Source of the DNA: Fretibacterium sp. OH1220_COT-178
Lineage (GTDB): Bacteria > Synergistota > Synergistia > Synergistales > Aminobacteriaceae
NCBI RefSeq assembly: GCF_003860125.1
Contig: NZ_RQYL01000004.1
Location: 1 to 64,000 of the forward strand
Reading direction: 5' to 3'
DNA length: 64,000 nucleotides
In this document: piece after piece, positions 50,373-59,814 of the stretch
Layout of the letters: every line of letters begins with the position of its first letter
How positions within the stretch are numbered: the stretch's first letter is position 1
The notes under the pieces: generated by a model
Seen by the model: the letters and a program-made list of their open reading frames with translations, nothing else
Database searches by the model: none
What the model was told of the DNA's origin: nothing
Program-made: the position numbers and the translations under genes

Positions 50373-51256
50373 GACTGCACCCGTGCCTTGTCCCTGTGGA
50401 TGATCCCGACGCCGCCCCGAAGGTCCTCGTAGCGTCGGTACAGCCATTCCGCAATCGCCACGGAGCGATGCCTGCCCCCCGTGCATCCGATGGCTACGTG
50501 CAGTTGAGCCTTGCCCGTCTCCAGATAGCGGGGCACGACAAAATCCAGAAAACGGCCGCTTTGCTCCAGAAAATCCACGGTCTCGGGGAAGGAACGGAGA
50601 TAATCCCGGACGGCATCGTCCTCCCCCGTAAGGTTTTTCAGCTCGGGAACGTAGAAGGGATTGGGAAGGAAACGCACGTCCAGGACATAATTGCTGTCCT
50701 GGGGAACACCGTACTTGAAACCGAAGGAGCTGATGATCAGCGACGTTCCGTTTTCCGCATCGCCGCCGAATTCCTTGAGCAGGCGTTGCCGGTGCTGATG
50801 GAGGTCCATGAAGGACGTGTCGATAACCACGTTGGCCTGTTCGAGCAAAGGCGCGAGAAGTCTGCGTTCCCTACGTATTCCCTCCTGGATGGAGAGGTTT
50901 TCTCCCAGGGGATGGCGGCGGCGGGTCTGTTCGAAACGGCGGATCAGAGCCTCGTCCGACGTGTCCAAAAAGATGATCCGCACCCGCGGCATCGTGCTTC
51001 TGATGTCCTCGACCACCTTGAGAAATCCATCCGGGAGATCGACATTGCGGATATCTATCGTGGCGGCCACTCCCGTCTGCGATGCCTCACGATGTCCGGC
51101 CAACAGAAGGAAAAGCTGCGGCAGAAGGCTGGGAGGTATGTTGTCGATGGCGAAAAAGCCCAGATCCTCAAGTACCTTCAGAGCCGTAGTCTTGCCGGCT
51201 CCGGACATGCCCGTCACAATAACGAACTGTTTGACGCCCTCCGTATGCTCCTTCAA
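50366..51256 (-). CDS. rapZ: RNase adapter protein RapZ (YvcJ)
   Basis: A 296-residue nucleotide-binding protein. FVIVTGMSGAGKTTALKVLEDLGFFAIDN has the P-loop; LDTSDEALIRRFEQTRRRHPL and the C-terminal GCTGGRHRSVAIAEWL are family-specific. In E. coli it guides RNase E to the GlmZ RNA; in Bacillus the role differs. The start is uncertain: TTG 51256 follows a GGGGGGAAGA tract and gives family length; GTG 51295 would add 13 residues. It opens the rapZ-yvcK-whiA-pgk-tpiA block. Confidence 0.9.
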   Translation of the reverse strand: MKEHTEGVKQFVIVTGMSGAGKTTALKVLEDLGFFAIDNIPPSLLPQLFLLLAGHREASQTGVAATIDIRNVDLPDGFLKVVEDIRSTMPRVRIIFLDTSDEALIRRFEQTRRRHPLGENLSIQEGIRRERRLLAPLLEQANVVIDTSFMDLHQHRQRLLKEFGGDAENGTSLIISSFGFKYGVPQDSNYVLDVRFLPNPFYVPELKNLTGEDDAVRDYLRSFPETVDFLEQSGRFLDFVVPRYLETGKAQLHVAIGCTGGRHRSVAIAEWLYRRYEDLRGGVGIIHRDKARVQSW

Positions 51257-51426
51257 ATCTTCCCCCCCGATCGGACTGCCGCCGGATTCCTTCACGGGCC
51301 CGCCAGGATATTGTACACGCCAAGGTGAAAGAAGGGGCCCTTTTTTCTTTTCCTCCCCTTGCGCCGTTCTAAAAACCACCCTTAAAACCACCCCAATTCA
51401 GCGCCTTTTCCGTCCTCGCCATGAGA

Positions 51427-51432
51427 TATAAT
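51427..51432 (+). promoter_or_regulatory. -10 box before the alpha-2-macroglobulin gene
   Basis: An exact TATAAT 64 bases before the start of the large gene. The -35 region (CCTTTT) is weak. The divergent rapZ promoter should be in the same 240-base gap but was not located. A short tandem motif, ACCACCC and AACCACCCC, lies at 51375-51395. Confidence 0.4.
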
Positions 51433-51496
51433 CATGCGCAAGCAAGATTTCTTCCGTTGACCCTTATTCCGTTTTACAAGAAAAAGGAGGATGGAA

Positions 51497-54400
51497 ATGC
51501 GATTGAAGCAGGTTTGTCTCGTGCTGTTTCTGGTGCTGTTCTCGTGGGGGGCGGGCCCCGGAGAATGCGCTCTTCCCAAGGGCGTGCAGAGCTTTGCCCC
51601 CACGGGAAGAGTTGCGGACAACGTCTCCTTCCGTATCGTCTTCAAGGAACCCATGGTTTCTAAGAGCGAGGTCGGCAAGGCCATGGCCCCCAAGGATTTT
51701 CCCTTCAAGGTCCTGCCGGCGATCCAGGCCGAGGGCAAATGGCAGAATCCGCGAACCTTCACGGTCCGTCTGCTGGCGCCCCTGAAGAAGGGGACGGCCT
51801 ATTCCGCCGAGCTCCGCGAGGATCTGAAGAATCTCAAAGGAAACGCGATCGGCTCCGGGACGTTCCGCTTTCAGACCGACTCCCTCGTCCCCGAGGGAGT
51901 CCGGGGGGCGATGGGACCCAACGGTCAGGCCGCTCTCATCCTGGATTTCAACATGCCCGTGGCTCCCAAGCGTCTGAGAGGTTTTTTGAGCGTACTGGAC
52001 GAGTCGGGTAAGGAACTCTCTTACTTTTTTGGGGGGGAACACCCCTCCAGGACCATACGGGCCTCGGTCAATCTCAGGGACACAAGCAAGGCGCAAAAGC
52101 TGTTTGTGAAACTGAGCAAAGGACTGACCCCCCAGGAGGGGGACCTTGGGCTGGAGGAGGACCGCGTTTTTTCCGTGCTCTTCAAGCCGACGCTTCTGGT
52201 CCACCGCATGGCGGGCGAAGAGGGGGCGATCTCGATCCGCTGCAATTTCGAGGTGGACCTCGAGGCCGCGAGGGACTTCATCGCCGTGGAGCCGTCCGTC
52301 CCCTTCACCCTGAACTCCGGATACGACGGGGAGTTTACCCTGAACGGCGATTTCGGGCCGAGGAACCGATTTGTCCTCACCCTGCGCAAGGGACTGCCCG
52401 CCAAGAGCGGCGGTGTCGTCCTCGCGGAGGATTTTACCCAGGCCGTCATCATGCCGGACCTGGAGGCCTCCGTCTCCCTGCCCTCTCCCGGAATGTACCT
52501 GACGGCGACCGGAGGGGGGAGGATTCCCCTCGAGCTGGTCAACGTCAGAAAGCTTCAGGTGGATTTGTGGCGCCTCTACGAGAATAACATCCCCTACGTC
52601 ATTCGGGGGAGTTACGACTCCTTCCAGAGGGATCTGGCTAGACGCGTCTACAGCAAGGAGTTCGAACTCTCCCTGCCTCTGAACGAGCGGGTGCGCCGGG
52701 CTCTCTCCCTGGAGGAGCTCGGGGGGGGCAAACGAGGGCTTTTTCTGCTCTCCGCCCGGGACCTGGAGGGAGAGTATTGGGAGGAACAGACCCAGATCAT
52801 CAACCTGAGCGATATGGGCCTCGTGGCCCGCGTTTGGGAGGACGGCCTGCTGCTCTGGGCCAACACGCTCTCCTCCATCCAACCCGTCGAGGGAGCTGAA
52901 GTACGCATTTACAGCAGTTCCAAGCAGGTGATTGCCGAGGGGAAGACGGACGCGGACGGAATCTTCACGGTCCAGAGGCCGGAGCCCTGGGGGCAGGCGG
53001 AGGACGAGTCCCCCAGCCTGGCGGTCGTCAGCCGCGGAGACGACATCACCTTCGTCCGACTCAGCCGGGGGCTGATCTCCCAGGAGACCTTCGAGACCGC
53101 CGGTCGGCCCTGGCTGCGGTCCGGTTACGACGCGGCCCTCTTCTCCCCCAGGGACATCTACCGTTCGGGTGAGGAAGCGCAGTTCAAGGCGATCGTTCGC
53201 AACACCGACGTGATGCCCCCCAAACCCTTCCCCGTGCTCTTCATCGTGCGCGACCCCCTGAACCGAAAGGCCCGACAGGAGACGGTGCTCCTCAACGACG
53301 AGGGGGGGGCGCTCCTCACCCATGCGCTTCCCTCGAACGCCATGACGGGGCTCTGGAACGTCTCGGTCGTCGTTCCCGGCAAGGAGGACGAACCTTTGGC
53401 AAGGATGGGTTTCCACGTCGAGGACTTCGCTCCGCCGCGCATCGAGGTGAAGACCGAGACGGACTCCAAGTATGCGACTCATGGGCAAACAGTAGCGGTG
53501 GACGTCCTCGCCCGCTATCTTTTTGGTGTCGAGGGCGCGGGATTGCCGGCCAGGATGTTCTGGTCCGCCCGGTCGTCCGGGTTCGTTCCCACCCGCGCTC
53601 GGTGGAAGGGCTACAGCTTCGGAGACGATTCGAGGAAGTTCTCGCCCGTCGAGGGCGAATTCGACGAGGTGGTGCTCGACGACTCCGGCAAGGGGCAGTT
53701 CAGCCTCACGCTCGACGCCGACTGGCAGGCGCCGTCGACGATCGCACTGAACATGAGGGCCGAGGTCCAGGAGGACGGCGGACGGTGGGTCTCCAAGTCG
53801 CTGACGCTCCCCTACTATCCCGCCCCCTGGCTTCTGGGAATTGCGGCGCCCGAAGGGGTTTTGGCCGTCAAGAAGGATCTGGACTTCAAGATCGCAGCGA
53901 TCGATCCCGAGGAAAATCCCGCGGATCCCGGCGAGCTCACGGCGACCCTTTATCGCGTCTCCTGGAACTACAACCTGGTGGAGCTGGACGGGTATCGGCG
54001 CTGGCAGAGCTCCGAGGAGCTGACTCAGGTCGAGGAAAAATCCGTCTTCCTGAAGGATGGCACAGGAACGGTATCCTTCAATCCTAAACGATGGGGCACC
54101 TATCTGGTCCGGATTGCCGACGAGGGGGACAACGCCCGTGCGGCCTACCGCTTCTACGCGGACGACCCCGAGTACGCGGAGCGCGGCGGCTCTCAGTTGC
54201 TCGACCGGGTTGAGATCGATCTGGACAAGGAGTTTTATAAGGCTGGGGAAACCGCCAGGGTGACGCTGCGCTCGCCCTTCGAGGGGTTGTTGCTGTTCAA
54301 CGTCGAGGGGGCCAAGGAGATCTCCCGCAAGGTGCTGAAGGTCGACAAGGCGGAGACCGTCGTGGAGGTCCCCGTGACCGCGGACATGGTCCCGAACGCC

Positions 54401-56827
54401 TGGTGTACCGCATGGCTCATCCGTCCGGTCGTCGAGGAGGAGGCCTGGGGGAGCCATCGGGCCGTCGGTGTGGCGTGTCTGAAGGCGGATCTGGCCCCCT
54501 ATCGCCTGGATGTCGCCATGGAGGCACCCGAGAAGGCGGAACCTGCCGTAAGTCTGCCGGTGACGCTGACGCTCAAGGATTTCGAGGGAAGGCCGGCGAA
54601 GGCCGAGGTCTCCCTGGCGTTGGTGGACGATGCCGTGTTGGGGCTGACGGGCTACAGGACCCCGGACCTTCTGCACCACTTCTGGGGCCTGAAGGAGCTG
54701 AACTCCCAGGGATACGACCTCTATGATCTCCTCGTCCCCGTCGAGTCCCGTGGGACGGAGCTCCTGCATCCGGCGGGAGGTGCGGTCATGGCGGCACTTG
54801 CCGGTTCGGACACCGCCCAGCGCTTCAAGATCCTCTCTCTGTTCCAGGGCGTCCTCTCCGCGGACGCGTCGGGCGTCGTGAGGACGGAGTTGGCCCTGCC
54901 GGAGTTCAGCGGGCGCGGAAGGCTTTTTGCCGTCGTCGCCTCGGGCAACCGATTCGGGATGGCGGAACAGAAGGTCCAAATCGCCCGCAGCGTGGTGACG
55001 GAGGCCGACCTGCCCCGCTTTGCAGCGCCGAACGACGAGTTCAAAGCCCCGATTACGGTGTTCAACACCTCCGAGGAGAGCCGTGACGTCAAGATCGAGA
55101 TTCTGGTGCAGGGCGGATTGAAGCCCGCCGACTCGGAAAAGGTTCTCTCGATCGGTCCCAAGAGCTCCGTCCGATGGGAGACCTCCGTGAAGGCACTGGA
55201 CCCCGGAACGGCGGTCTGGAGCGTCCGGACCTCATGGGTCGAGGAAGGCGTGGAGAAATCTTTCGCTCAGGAGATCGAACTGCCGGTCCGCTCTCCGTGG
55301 CCCGTCGTCGCAAAATCGGGCTCCGGAACCTTCGAGGCCGGGGAGACCCGCATCGACATTCCGAAGAAGGATTTCGCGGGCGAACCCCTCGGCAGCCTGA
55401 CCCTTGCGGACTCTCCGACCGTGGACCTCACCCGGGCCGTCTCCTATCTTTTGAACTATCCTCACGGCTGCCTGGAACAGACTCTCTCCGTCGCCTGGCC
55501 CTTCCTGGTGCTTCCCGAGGCCGTGGCTCAGATCGATCCCCTTCTCGTCAACAACCTGCTGGTCAAGAACAAGGTCGACACCGCGATCGCCCGGATTCAG
55601 GCCATGCAGCTCTACGATGGTTCTTTTGGGCTGTGGCCTGGAAGCACCTCGACCTACAGTTGGGGCAGCGTCTATGCGGCGCACTTCCTCACCGAGGCGC
55701 GCAAGGCGGGCGTGAACTACCCCGAGGAGATGCTGCAAGGGGTCCTGAACTGGATGAAGCAGTTCCTGGCCTCCCTTCCCGGCAACCGTTATTCCACCGA
55801 GGAAAAGGACGACTTCACGGCCAAAGCCTACGCGGTCTACGTGCTGGCTTTGAATGGGGAAAAACCTCTCGGCTGGATCGAATATCTGAAGGAAAACCAG
55901 ATCAATATGTGGCCGTCCGGCCCCATCTGGCTTGCGGGCGCAACGGCCCTGATCGAGGGGCGGCCGGACGCGCTGCGTGCGTTGGGCACCGGAGAGGGCG
56001 GCAAGGCTTCTGCGGAATCCCGATACGCGACCCTGGAGTCCGAGGTGCGTAATTCCGCGCAGCTCCTCTCCCTCTGGACGGAGGTGGACCCCGGGGCCCC
56101 CGAGGTCGGGACCTTGGTCGCGCGTCTCCTGAAATACGGGAAGGAGAACCGCTGGTACGGTACTCAGGAAAATGCATCCGTCATGATGGCCCTGGGTCGG
56201 TACAGTCTGAAGGTCGGCTCCGAAAAGTCCCAGCTCGAGGGAGCCGTGCTCGACGCCGAGGGAAAGGAGCTGCTTCCCTTCAGAAGCGGTGCATCGTCCG
56301 CGATCGCGTTGGCCGATCTTCCCGCCTCCGGCGGTCTTCTCTCCCTCAAGGGAACCGGCAGGGGGTACTACAGCTGGACGATCACGGGAACGCCGAAAGA
56401 ACGCCCCGATCCCGAAAATCGTGGATTGGAGGTGCGAAGCGTCTGGCTCGATGAAAAGGGAAAGGAGCTCGACCTCGGGAAGCCCGTCCCCCAGGGCACA
56501 CGGATTCAGGTAGAACTGACCTTGAATCCCGGTTTGCCCATCGGCAATCTGGCCGTCTCCTGTCTGCTTCCCGCGGGGCTGGAGCTCGAGAACCCGAGAT
56601 TGTCGGACGCGGAGGAGGGGGCGCAGCCTTACGGCGTCCGCAGCGACATTCGGGACGACAGGCTGCTGATCTTCTTCGACCGCCTGTCCGGTCAGACGAC
56701 GTACCGTTTCCAGGTCCGTGCCGTCACGAAGGGAACCTTTACCGTACCGCCCATCTCGGCGGAGGGCATGTACGATCCGGATGTCCACTTCATCGGCGAG
56801 ACGCCCGCCGCGCTGACCGTTAAGTAA
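51497..56827 (+). CDS. Alpha-2-macroglobulin-family protein with thioester motif
   Basis: A very large (1776-residue) exported protease-trap protein. A signal peptide (MRLKQ, hydrophobic core to about residue 22) precedes a series of MG-type beta domains: an MG2-like part near residues 500-680 (VEGAEVRIYSSSKQ, YRSGEEAQFKAIVRN), the bait/central region, and LNYPHGCLEQTLSVAWPF with the CLEQ thioester Cys at about 1325. The thioester is followed by an alpha-barrel domain (YDGSFGLWPGSTSTYSWG). ATG 51497 has AGGAGG six bases upstream. Bacterial homologues usually sit next to the pbpC peptidoglycan synthase, which is missing here. There is no clear lipobox. Confidence 0.92.
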   Translation: MRLKQVCLVLFLVLFSWGAGPGECALPKGVQSFAPTGRVADNVSFRIVFKEPMVSKSEVGKAMAPKDFPFKVLPAIQAEGKWQNPRTFTVRLLAPLKKGTAYSAELREDLKNLKGNAIGSGTFRFQTDSLVPEGVRGAMGPNGQAALILDFNMPVAPKRLRGFLSVLDESGKELSYFFGGEHPSRTIRASVNLRDTSKAQKLFVKLSKGLTPQEGDLGLEEDRVFSVLFKPTLLVHRMAGEEGAISIRCNFEVDLEAARDFIAVEPSVPFTLNSGYDGEFTLNGDFGPRNRFVLTLRKGLPAKSGGVVLAEDFTQAVIMPDLEASVSLPSPGMYLTATGGGRIPLELVNVRKLQVDLWRLYENNIPYVIRGSYDSFQRDLARRVYSKEFELSLPLNERVRRALSLEELGGGKRGLFLLSARDLEGEYWEEQTQIINLSDMGLVARVWEDGLLLWANTLSSIQPVEGAEVRIYSSSKQVIAEGKTDADGIFTVQRPEPWGQAEDESPSLAVVSRGDDITFVRLSRGLISQETFETAGRPWLRSGYDAALFSPRDIYRSGEEAQFKAIVRNTDVMPPKPFPVLFIVRDPLNRKARQETVLLNDEGGALLTHALPSNAMTGLWNVSVVVPGKEDEPLARMGFHVEDFAPPRIEVKTETDSKYATHGQTVAVDVLARYLFGVEGAGLPARMFWSARSSGFVPTRARWKGYSFGDDSRKFSPVEGEFDEVVLDDSGKGQFSLTLDADWQAPSTIALNMRAEVQEDGGRWVSKSLTLPYYPAPWLLGIAAPEGVLAVKKDLDFKIAAIDPEENPADPGELTATLYRVSWNYNLVELDGYRRWQSSEELTQVEEKSVFLKDGTGTVSFNPKRWGTYLVRIADEGDNARAAYRFYADDPEYAERGGSQLLDRVEIDLDKEFYKAGETARVTLRSPFEGLLLFNVEGAKEISRKVLKVDKAETVVEVPVTADMVPNAWCTAWLIRPVVEEEAWGSHRAVGVACLKADLAPYRLDVAMEAPEKAEPAVSLPVTLTLKDFEGRPAKAEVSLALVDDAVLGLTGYRTPDLLHHFWGLKELNSQGYDLYDLLVPVESRGTELLHPAGGAVMAALAGSDTAQRFKILSLFQGVLSADASGVVRTELALPEFSGRGRLFAVVASGNRFGMAEQKVQIARSVVTEADLPRFAAPNDEFKAPITVFNTSEESRDVKIEILVQGGLKPADSEKVLSIGPKSSVRWETSVKALDPGTAVWSVRTSWVEEGVEKSFAQEIELPVRSPWPVVAKSGSGTFEAGETRIDIPKKDFAGEPLGSLTLADSPTVDLTRAVSYLLNYPHGCLEQTLSVAWPFLVLPEAVAQIDPLLVNNLLVKNKVDTAIARIQAMQLYDGSFGLWPGSTSTYSWGSVYAAHFLTEARKAGVNYPEEMLQGVLNWMKQFLASLPGNRYSTEEKDDFTAKAYAVYVLALNGEKPLGWIEYLKENQINMWPSGPIWLAGATALIEGRPDALRALGTGEGGKASAESRYATLESEVRNSAQLLSLWTEVDPGAPEVGTLVARLLKYGKENRWYGTQENASVMMALGRYSLKVGSEKSQLEGAVLDAEGKELLPFRSGASSAIALADLPASGGLLSLKGTGRGYYSWTITGTPKERPDPENRGLEVRSVWLDEKGKELDLGKPVPQGTRIQVELTLNPGLPIGNLAVSCLLPAGLELENPRLSDAEEGAQPYGVRSDIRDDRLLIFFDRLSGQTTYRFQVRAVTKGTFTVPPISAEGMYDPDVHFIGETPAALTVK

Positions 56828-56833
56828 CGAGCC

Positions 56834-56879
56834 TCATGCAGAAGGGGGGCCCCCGTGCAGGGGCCCCCCTTCTGCATGA
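56834..56879 (+). terminator. 20-bp perfect hairpin after the alpha-2-macroglobulin gene
   Basis: Bases 56834-56853 pair exactly with 56860-56879 around a six-base loop (CGTGCA). It starts six bases beyond the stop and includes runs of G and C. Forms one half of a back-to-back terminator pair with the hairpin at 56888. Confidence 0.8.
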
Positions 56880-56887
56880 AGACGAAC

Positions 56888-56914
56888 GCAGCCCCGCCGA
56901 TAAGGCGGGGCTGC
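56888..56914 (-). terminator. Terminator of the rplS operon
   Basis: GCAGCCCCGCC pairs with GGCGGGGCTGC around a five-base loop, 24 bases beyond the rplS stop on the minus strand, followed by GTTCGTCTTC. Confidence 0.7.
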
Positions 56915-56937
56915 GCAACAGAAAAGCGAGGAATCGT

Positions 56938-57291
56938 TTAGTCGAACTCGCGGCGTTCCTTGATGCGGGCGGCCTTTCCGCTCAGTTTGCGGAGGTAGTA
57001 GAGCTTGGCGCGTCGCACCTTGCCCAGACGCTTGACCTCGATCTTCTGGATGGAGGGGCAATGGAGGGGGAAGATCCTCTCGACTCCCACGCCATTCGAG
57101 ATCTTGCGAACCGTGAAGGTCTCGCTCAGCCCACCGTGCTGGCGGCCGATCACGATGCCCTCAAACACCTGGATGCGCTCACGAACGCCCTCCGTCACCT
57201 TCACATGGACGCGAAGAGTGTCGCCGGGGCGAAAATCCGGCACCCCCTCCGTCTTGACATACTTCTGCTCGACAAGGTTCAGTATATTCAC
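56938..57291 (-). CDS. rplS: 50S ribosomal protein L19
   Basis: A 117-residue ribosomal protein with the L19 signature: [59 protein letters not shown] and [30 protein letters not shown] 57291 has AAGGAGG ten bases upstream. Last gene of the ffh-rpsP-rimM-trmD-rplS run. Confidence 0.98.
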   Translation of the reverse strand: MNILNLVEQKYVKTEGVPDFRPGDTLRVHVKVTEGVRERIQVFEGIVIGRQHGGLSETFTVRKISNGVGVERIFPLHCPSIQKIEVKRLGKVRRAKLYYLRKLSGKAARIKERREFD

Positions 57292-57341
57292 TTCCGCAGT
57301 TCCTCCTTCAGGAAAACAAAAGATTCAATTCAATTTTCAGT

Positions 57342-58511
57342 TCACCGCGCTCCCAGAAAACGATCCAAGGCAACGGCGACACGGATCGTCAGAGGGAGCG
57401 TCCCCTCCGATCCGAAGAGGCCGGTCCAGAGAACCTCGGGGCCCAACTCCCCGCAATCTTCCGCGGACTCGGGGAACAGAAAAAGCACGGGACCGCCACA
57501 CCCCAGACAACGGCGCTTGACCTCCAGGCCGTGCAACGCTCCGTCGCGTCGCTCGTTCAGGACCGCAACCTTCAAAAGGTCCTTGTCCTTCTCCTTCCGT
57601 TCGATCCACTCGAGAGCCCGCGCCAAAGAGCCGAAAACCTTTGGCGCGAACTCCTCGGGGAGGCCCGATATCGTCTCGAAGGCCCCGGGGTTGGGAACGA
57701 TGAAAACCGGCCGTCCCAAGCCGTAGGTCCGACATAACTGAACGACTTCGAAGACGTGTCCGGAGACGAAGGGAGCATCGTCCCCGATCAAGGCCAGATA
57801 GGCTCCTCCCCCGAGATAATCACGGATCGCAGCCCGGGAAAGAAGGTCGGGCCGACGGGCCAAAGTTCGTTCCACGGCCCGGGTACGCCGCCAAGCCCGG
57901 ATATCCGCGGCGTTTCCGCCCAGCAAAACTTTAGGAACATCCATCCCCTCCCAGGAGGCCGGCCGGGTATAATGGGGGTGGTCGAGCATTCCCCTGTAAA
58001 AGGAGTCCTCCGCAACCGCCTCGCCTCGGCCGACAACCCCCGGCACCAAACGGGACATCGCGTCGACGATAGCCATTGCGGGAATCTCCCCGCCGGTCAG
58101 AACGCAGTCCCCCACCGTTACTTCGAGATCCACCTCGCGCTCGACGAAGCGTTCGTCCAGCCCCTCGTAATGACCGCAGAGAATCACCACGTGGTCCTGG
58201 CTCGCGAGGGTCTCGATGACCTCCTGAGTCAATACGCACCCCTGTGGCGAGGGATACACCACGAAGGGACGAGCGGCCTTACCGCATTGCGAGGCAAAGC
58301 TCAGAGCGTCCGCCAAGGGCGGTGCGGCCAGGACCATGCCCCCCGATCCAAAGGAGTAATCGTCGATCTGACGATATCCTCCTCGACCGAAATTTCTGAG
58401 ATCGACGAGATCCACGCGGACAAGCCCTTTTTTTACAGCTCGTCCCAGGATGCTTGTCGAGAGAAAATCCCCGAAGAACTCGGGAAAGGCGGTCACGATA
58501 GTGACATGCAT
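57342..58511 (-). CDS. trmD: tRNA (guanine-37-N1)-methyltransferase TrmD fused to a second SPOUT-like domain
   Basis: Methylates G37 of tRNAs next to the anticodon. Residues 1 to about 235 are a complete TrmD: YPSPQG and CGHYEGLDERF in the knot, TVGDCVLTGGE, and DSFYRGMLDHPHYTRP. A further 150 residues follow, beginning AYLALIGDDAPFVSGHVFEVVQLCRTYGLGRPVFIVPN. These look like the TM1570-type RNA methyltransferase domain (Methyltrn_RNA_4), which in Thermotoga is a separate gene beside trmD. Typical TrmD is 230-260 residues; this one is 389. ATG 58511 overlaps the rimM TGA by one base. Confidence 0.92.
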   Translation of the reverse strand: MHVTIVTAFPEFFGDFLSTSILGRAVKKGLVRVDLVDLRNFGRGGYRQIDDYSFGSGGMVLAAPPLADALSFASQCGKAARPFVVYPSPQGCVLTQEVIETLASQDHVVILCGHYEGLDERFVEREVDLEVTVGDCVLTGGEIPAMAIVDAMSRLVPGVVGRGEAVAEDSFYRGMLDHPHYTRPASWEGMDVPKVLLGGNAADIRAWRRTRAVERTLARRPDLLSRAAIRDYLGGGAYLALIGDDAPFVSGHVFEVVQLCRTYGLGRPVFIVPNPGAFETISGLPEEFAPKVFGSLARALEWIERKEKDKDLLKVAVLNERRDGALHGLEVKRRCLGCGGPVLFLFPESAEDCGELGPEVLWTGLFGSEGTLPLTIRVAVALDRFLGAR

Positions 58512-59071
58512 CAATCCCAAAGCCCCTCGATCAGAGAGAGGCGTATCCGACCCTGCTCAAGATCGATATCCCGAACGAATTCCTCCACCGCCGGTACGTA
58601 ATGCAACCGTCCGTCGATCCCCCGAATTTCGTACGTCTCGCAAGCACCGGCCGAAAGGATATTCTCGACCGTACCCAGGGGATGGCCCTCCATGTCCTCC
58701 ACACTCAGGCCGATGAGGTCATCGATCCAAAAGCGTCCTTCCGGCAATTCGACGCGGTCCTCGGCCGCAATGAGAATCTGGGCACCCGATACGGCCTTGG
58801 CCTCATCCCGATCCCGAAGATCGCTTTCCAAGATCAAAGTGTCCCTGCCCTCGTTGAAACGAATGCGTCTCACCTCGAGCGTCCGCAAAAAAACGTCGCC
58901 CCTGTAGAGATCGACGGTATCCATCCTCTGAAAACGCTCTGGAAAATCCGTCAGGGGAACTATGGACAGCTCTCCTCGAATCCCATGGGGCGAGGAGACG
59001 CGTCCGATGACGACCTTACCCTCGGGAGGCCCTCCGGGGCTGGTCCCCTCACTCCTCGACGATGTCGACAT
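58511..59071 (-). CDS. rimM: Ribosome maturation factor RimM
   Basis: A 186-residue assembly factor for the 30S head. VVIGRVSSPHGIRGELSIVPLTDFPERF is the N-terminal RimM domain; the PRC-barrel domain follows (EGRFWIDDLIGLSVEDMEGHPLGTVENIL, YVPAVEEFVRDID). ATG 59071 has GGAGAG eight bases upstream and overlaps the end of khpA by 23 bases. The stop overlaps the trmD start. Confidence 0.96.
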   Translation of the reverse strand: MSTSSRSEGTSPGGPPEGKVVIGRVSSPHGIRGELSIVPLTDFPERFQRMDTVDLYRGDVFLRTLEVRRIRFNEGRDTLILESDLRDRDEAKAVSGAQILIAAEDRVELPEGRFWIDDLIGLSVEDMEGHPLGTVENILSAGACETYEIRGIDGRLHYVPAVEEFVRDIDLEQGRIRLSLIEGLWD

Positions 59072-59291
59072 CCACCCGCTCTCCGGCTTTGACGGCGGCC
59101 GCTTTGGCCAAAAGCCGAATCGCGTTTATCGTGGCCCCCCGTTTCCCGATGATCCGTCCGACGTCCTCATGGGCGACGCGAATCATGACCTTGATCCCAT
59201 TTTCCTCCTCACCGCACTCCACGCTGACGACCTCCGGCTGAGTTACGAGGTATTTGGCGATAAACTCGACGAGCTCCTTATAATTGACCAT
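59049..59291 (-). CDS. khpA: KH-domain RNA-binding protein (KhpA/YlqC)
   Basis: An 80-residue single KH-domain protein. The GxxG loop is GRIIGKRGATINAIR; the N-terminus has VNYKELVEFIAKYLV. In Firmicutes KhpA partners KhpB in RNA binding and cell elongation. AGGAGGTG lies before ATG 59291. Conserved position between rpsP and rimM. Confidence 0.95.
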   Translation of the reverse strand: MVNYKELVEFIAKYLVTQPEVVSVECGEEENGIKVMIRVAHEDVGRIIGKRGATINAIRLLAKAAAVKAGERVDVDIVEE

Positions 59292-59433
59292 TGTGGCACC
59301 TCCTACTTTTTTTGCAGGTGTATTAAGGGGTTGTTAAAGGGTAAAGGCTTTTCCAGACGACTTTTGCATCTATAAAATGGATTGGGGCGATGGGGCGCAT
59401 CACACCCCTGACCGAACCTCCGATTCAGACGGG

Positions 59434-59703
59434 CTAGCGGGCCTTGGCGCTCTCAAATTTCTCCCAGATGCCCTGTTTCTTCAAAAGTCCTCTGGCCGTA
59501 TCCGAGGGCTGGGCTCCGACGCTCAGCCAGTAGAGCGCGCGATCCTCGTTGATGGCCACGGCTGCCGGGTCCGTCATGGGATTGTAGGTCCCGATCAGTT
59601 CGATAAACTGACCGTCCCGAGGCGAACGCGAGTCCGCAACCACCAGCCTGTAAAACGGGGCTTTCTTCCTTCCTTGACGCGACAAACGAATTCGTACTGC
59701 CAT
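59434..59703 (-). CDS. rpsP: 30S ribosomal protein S16
   Basis: An 89-residue protein starting [34 protein letters not shown] and continuing [36 protein letters not shown] lies before ATG 59703. The 142-base gap to khpA contains no gene. Confidence 0.98.
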   Translation of the reverse strand: MAVRIRLSRQGRKKAPFYRLVVADSRSPRDGQFIELIGTYNPMTDPAAVAINEDRALYWLSVGAQPSDTARGLLKKQGIWEKFESAKAR

Positions 59704-59814
59704 GTGTGGAACACCTCCTGAAAAAATCGAAAACGATGCGATATGCCATTCCAAAAACACCCTTGTCAAAAGGGCAAGACCCAAACGAGAGGAGCGCTCC
59801 CGACCGTCTCAACC

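Noticed and set aside
51464-54979. A 1171-codon open frame on the minus strand opposite the macroglobulin gene
   Set aside because: Composition (many R, G, P, H, Q) is typical of an antisense shadow, while the plus strand encodes a clear family protein with signal peptide and thioester motif.
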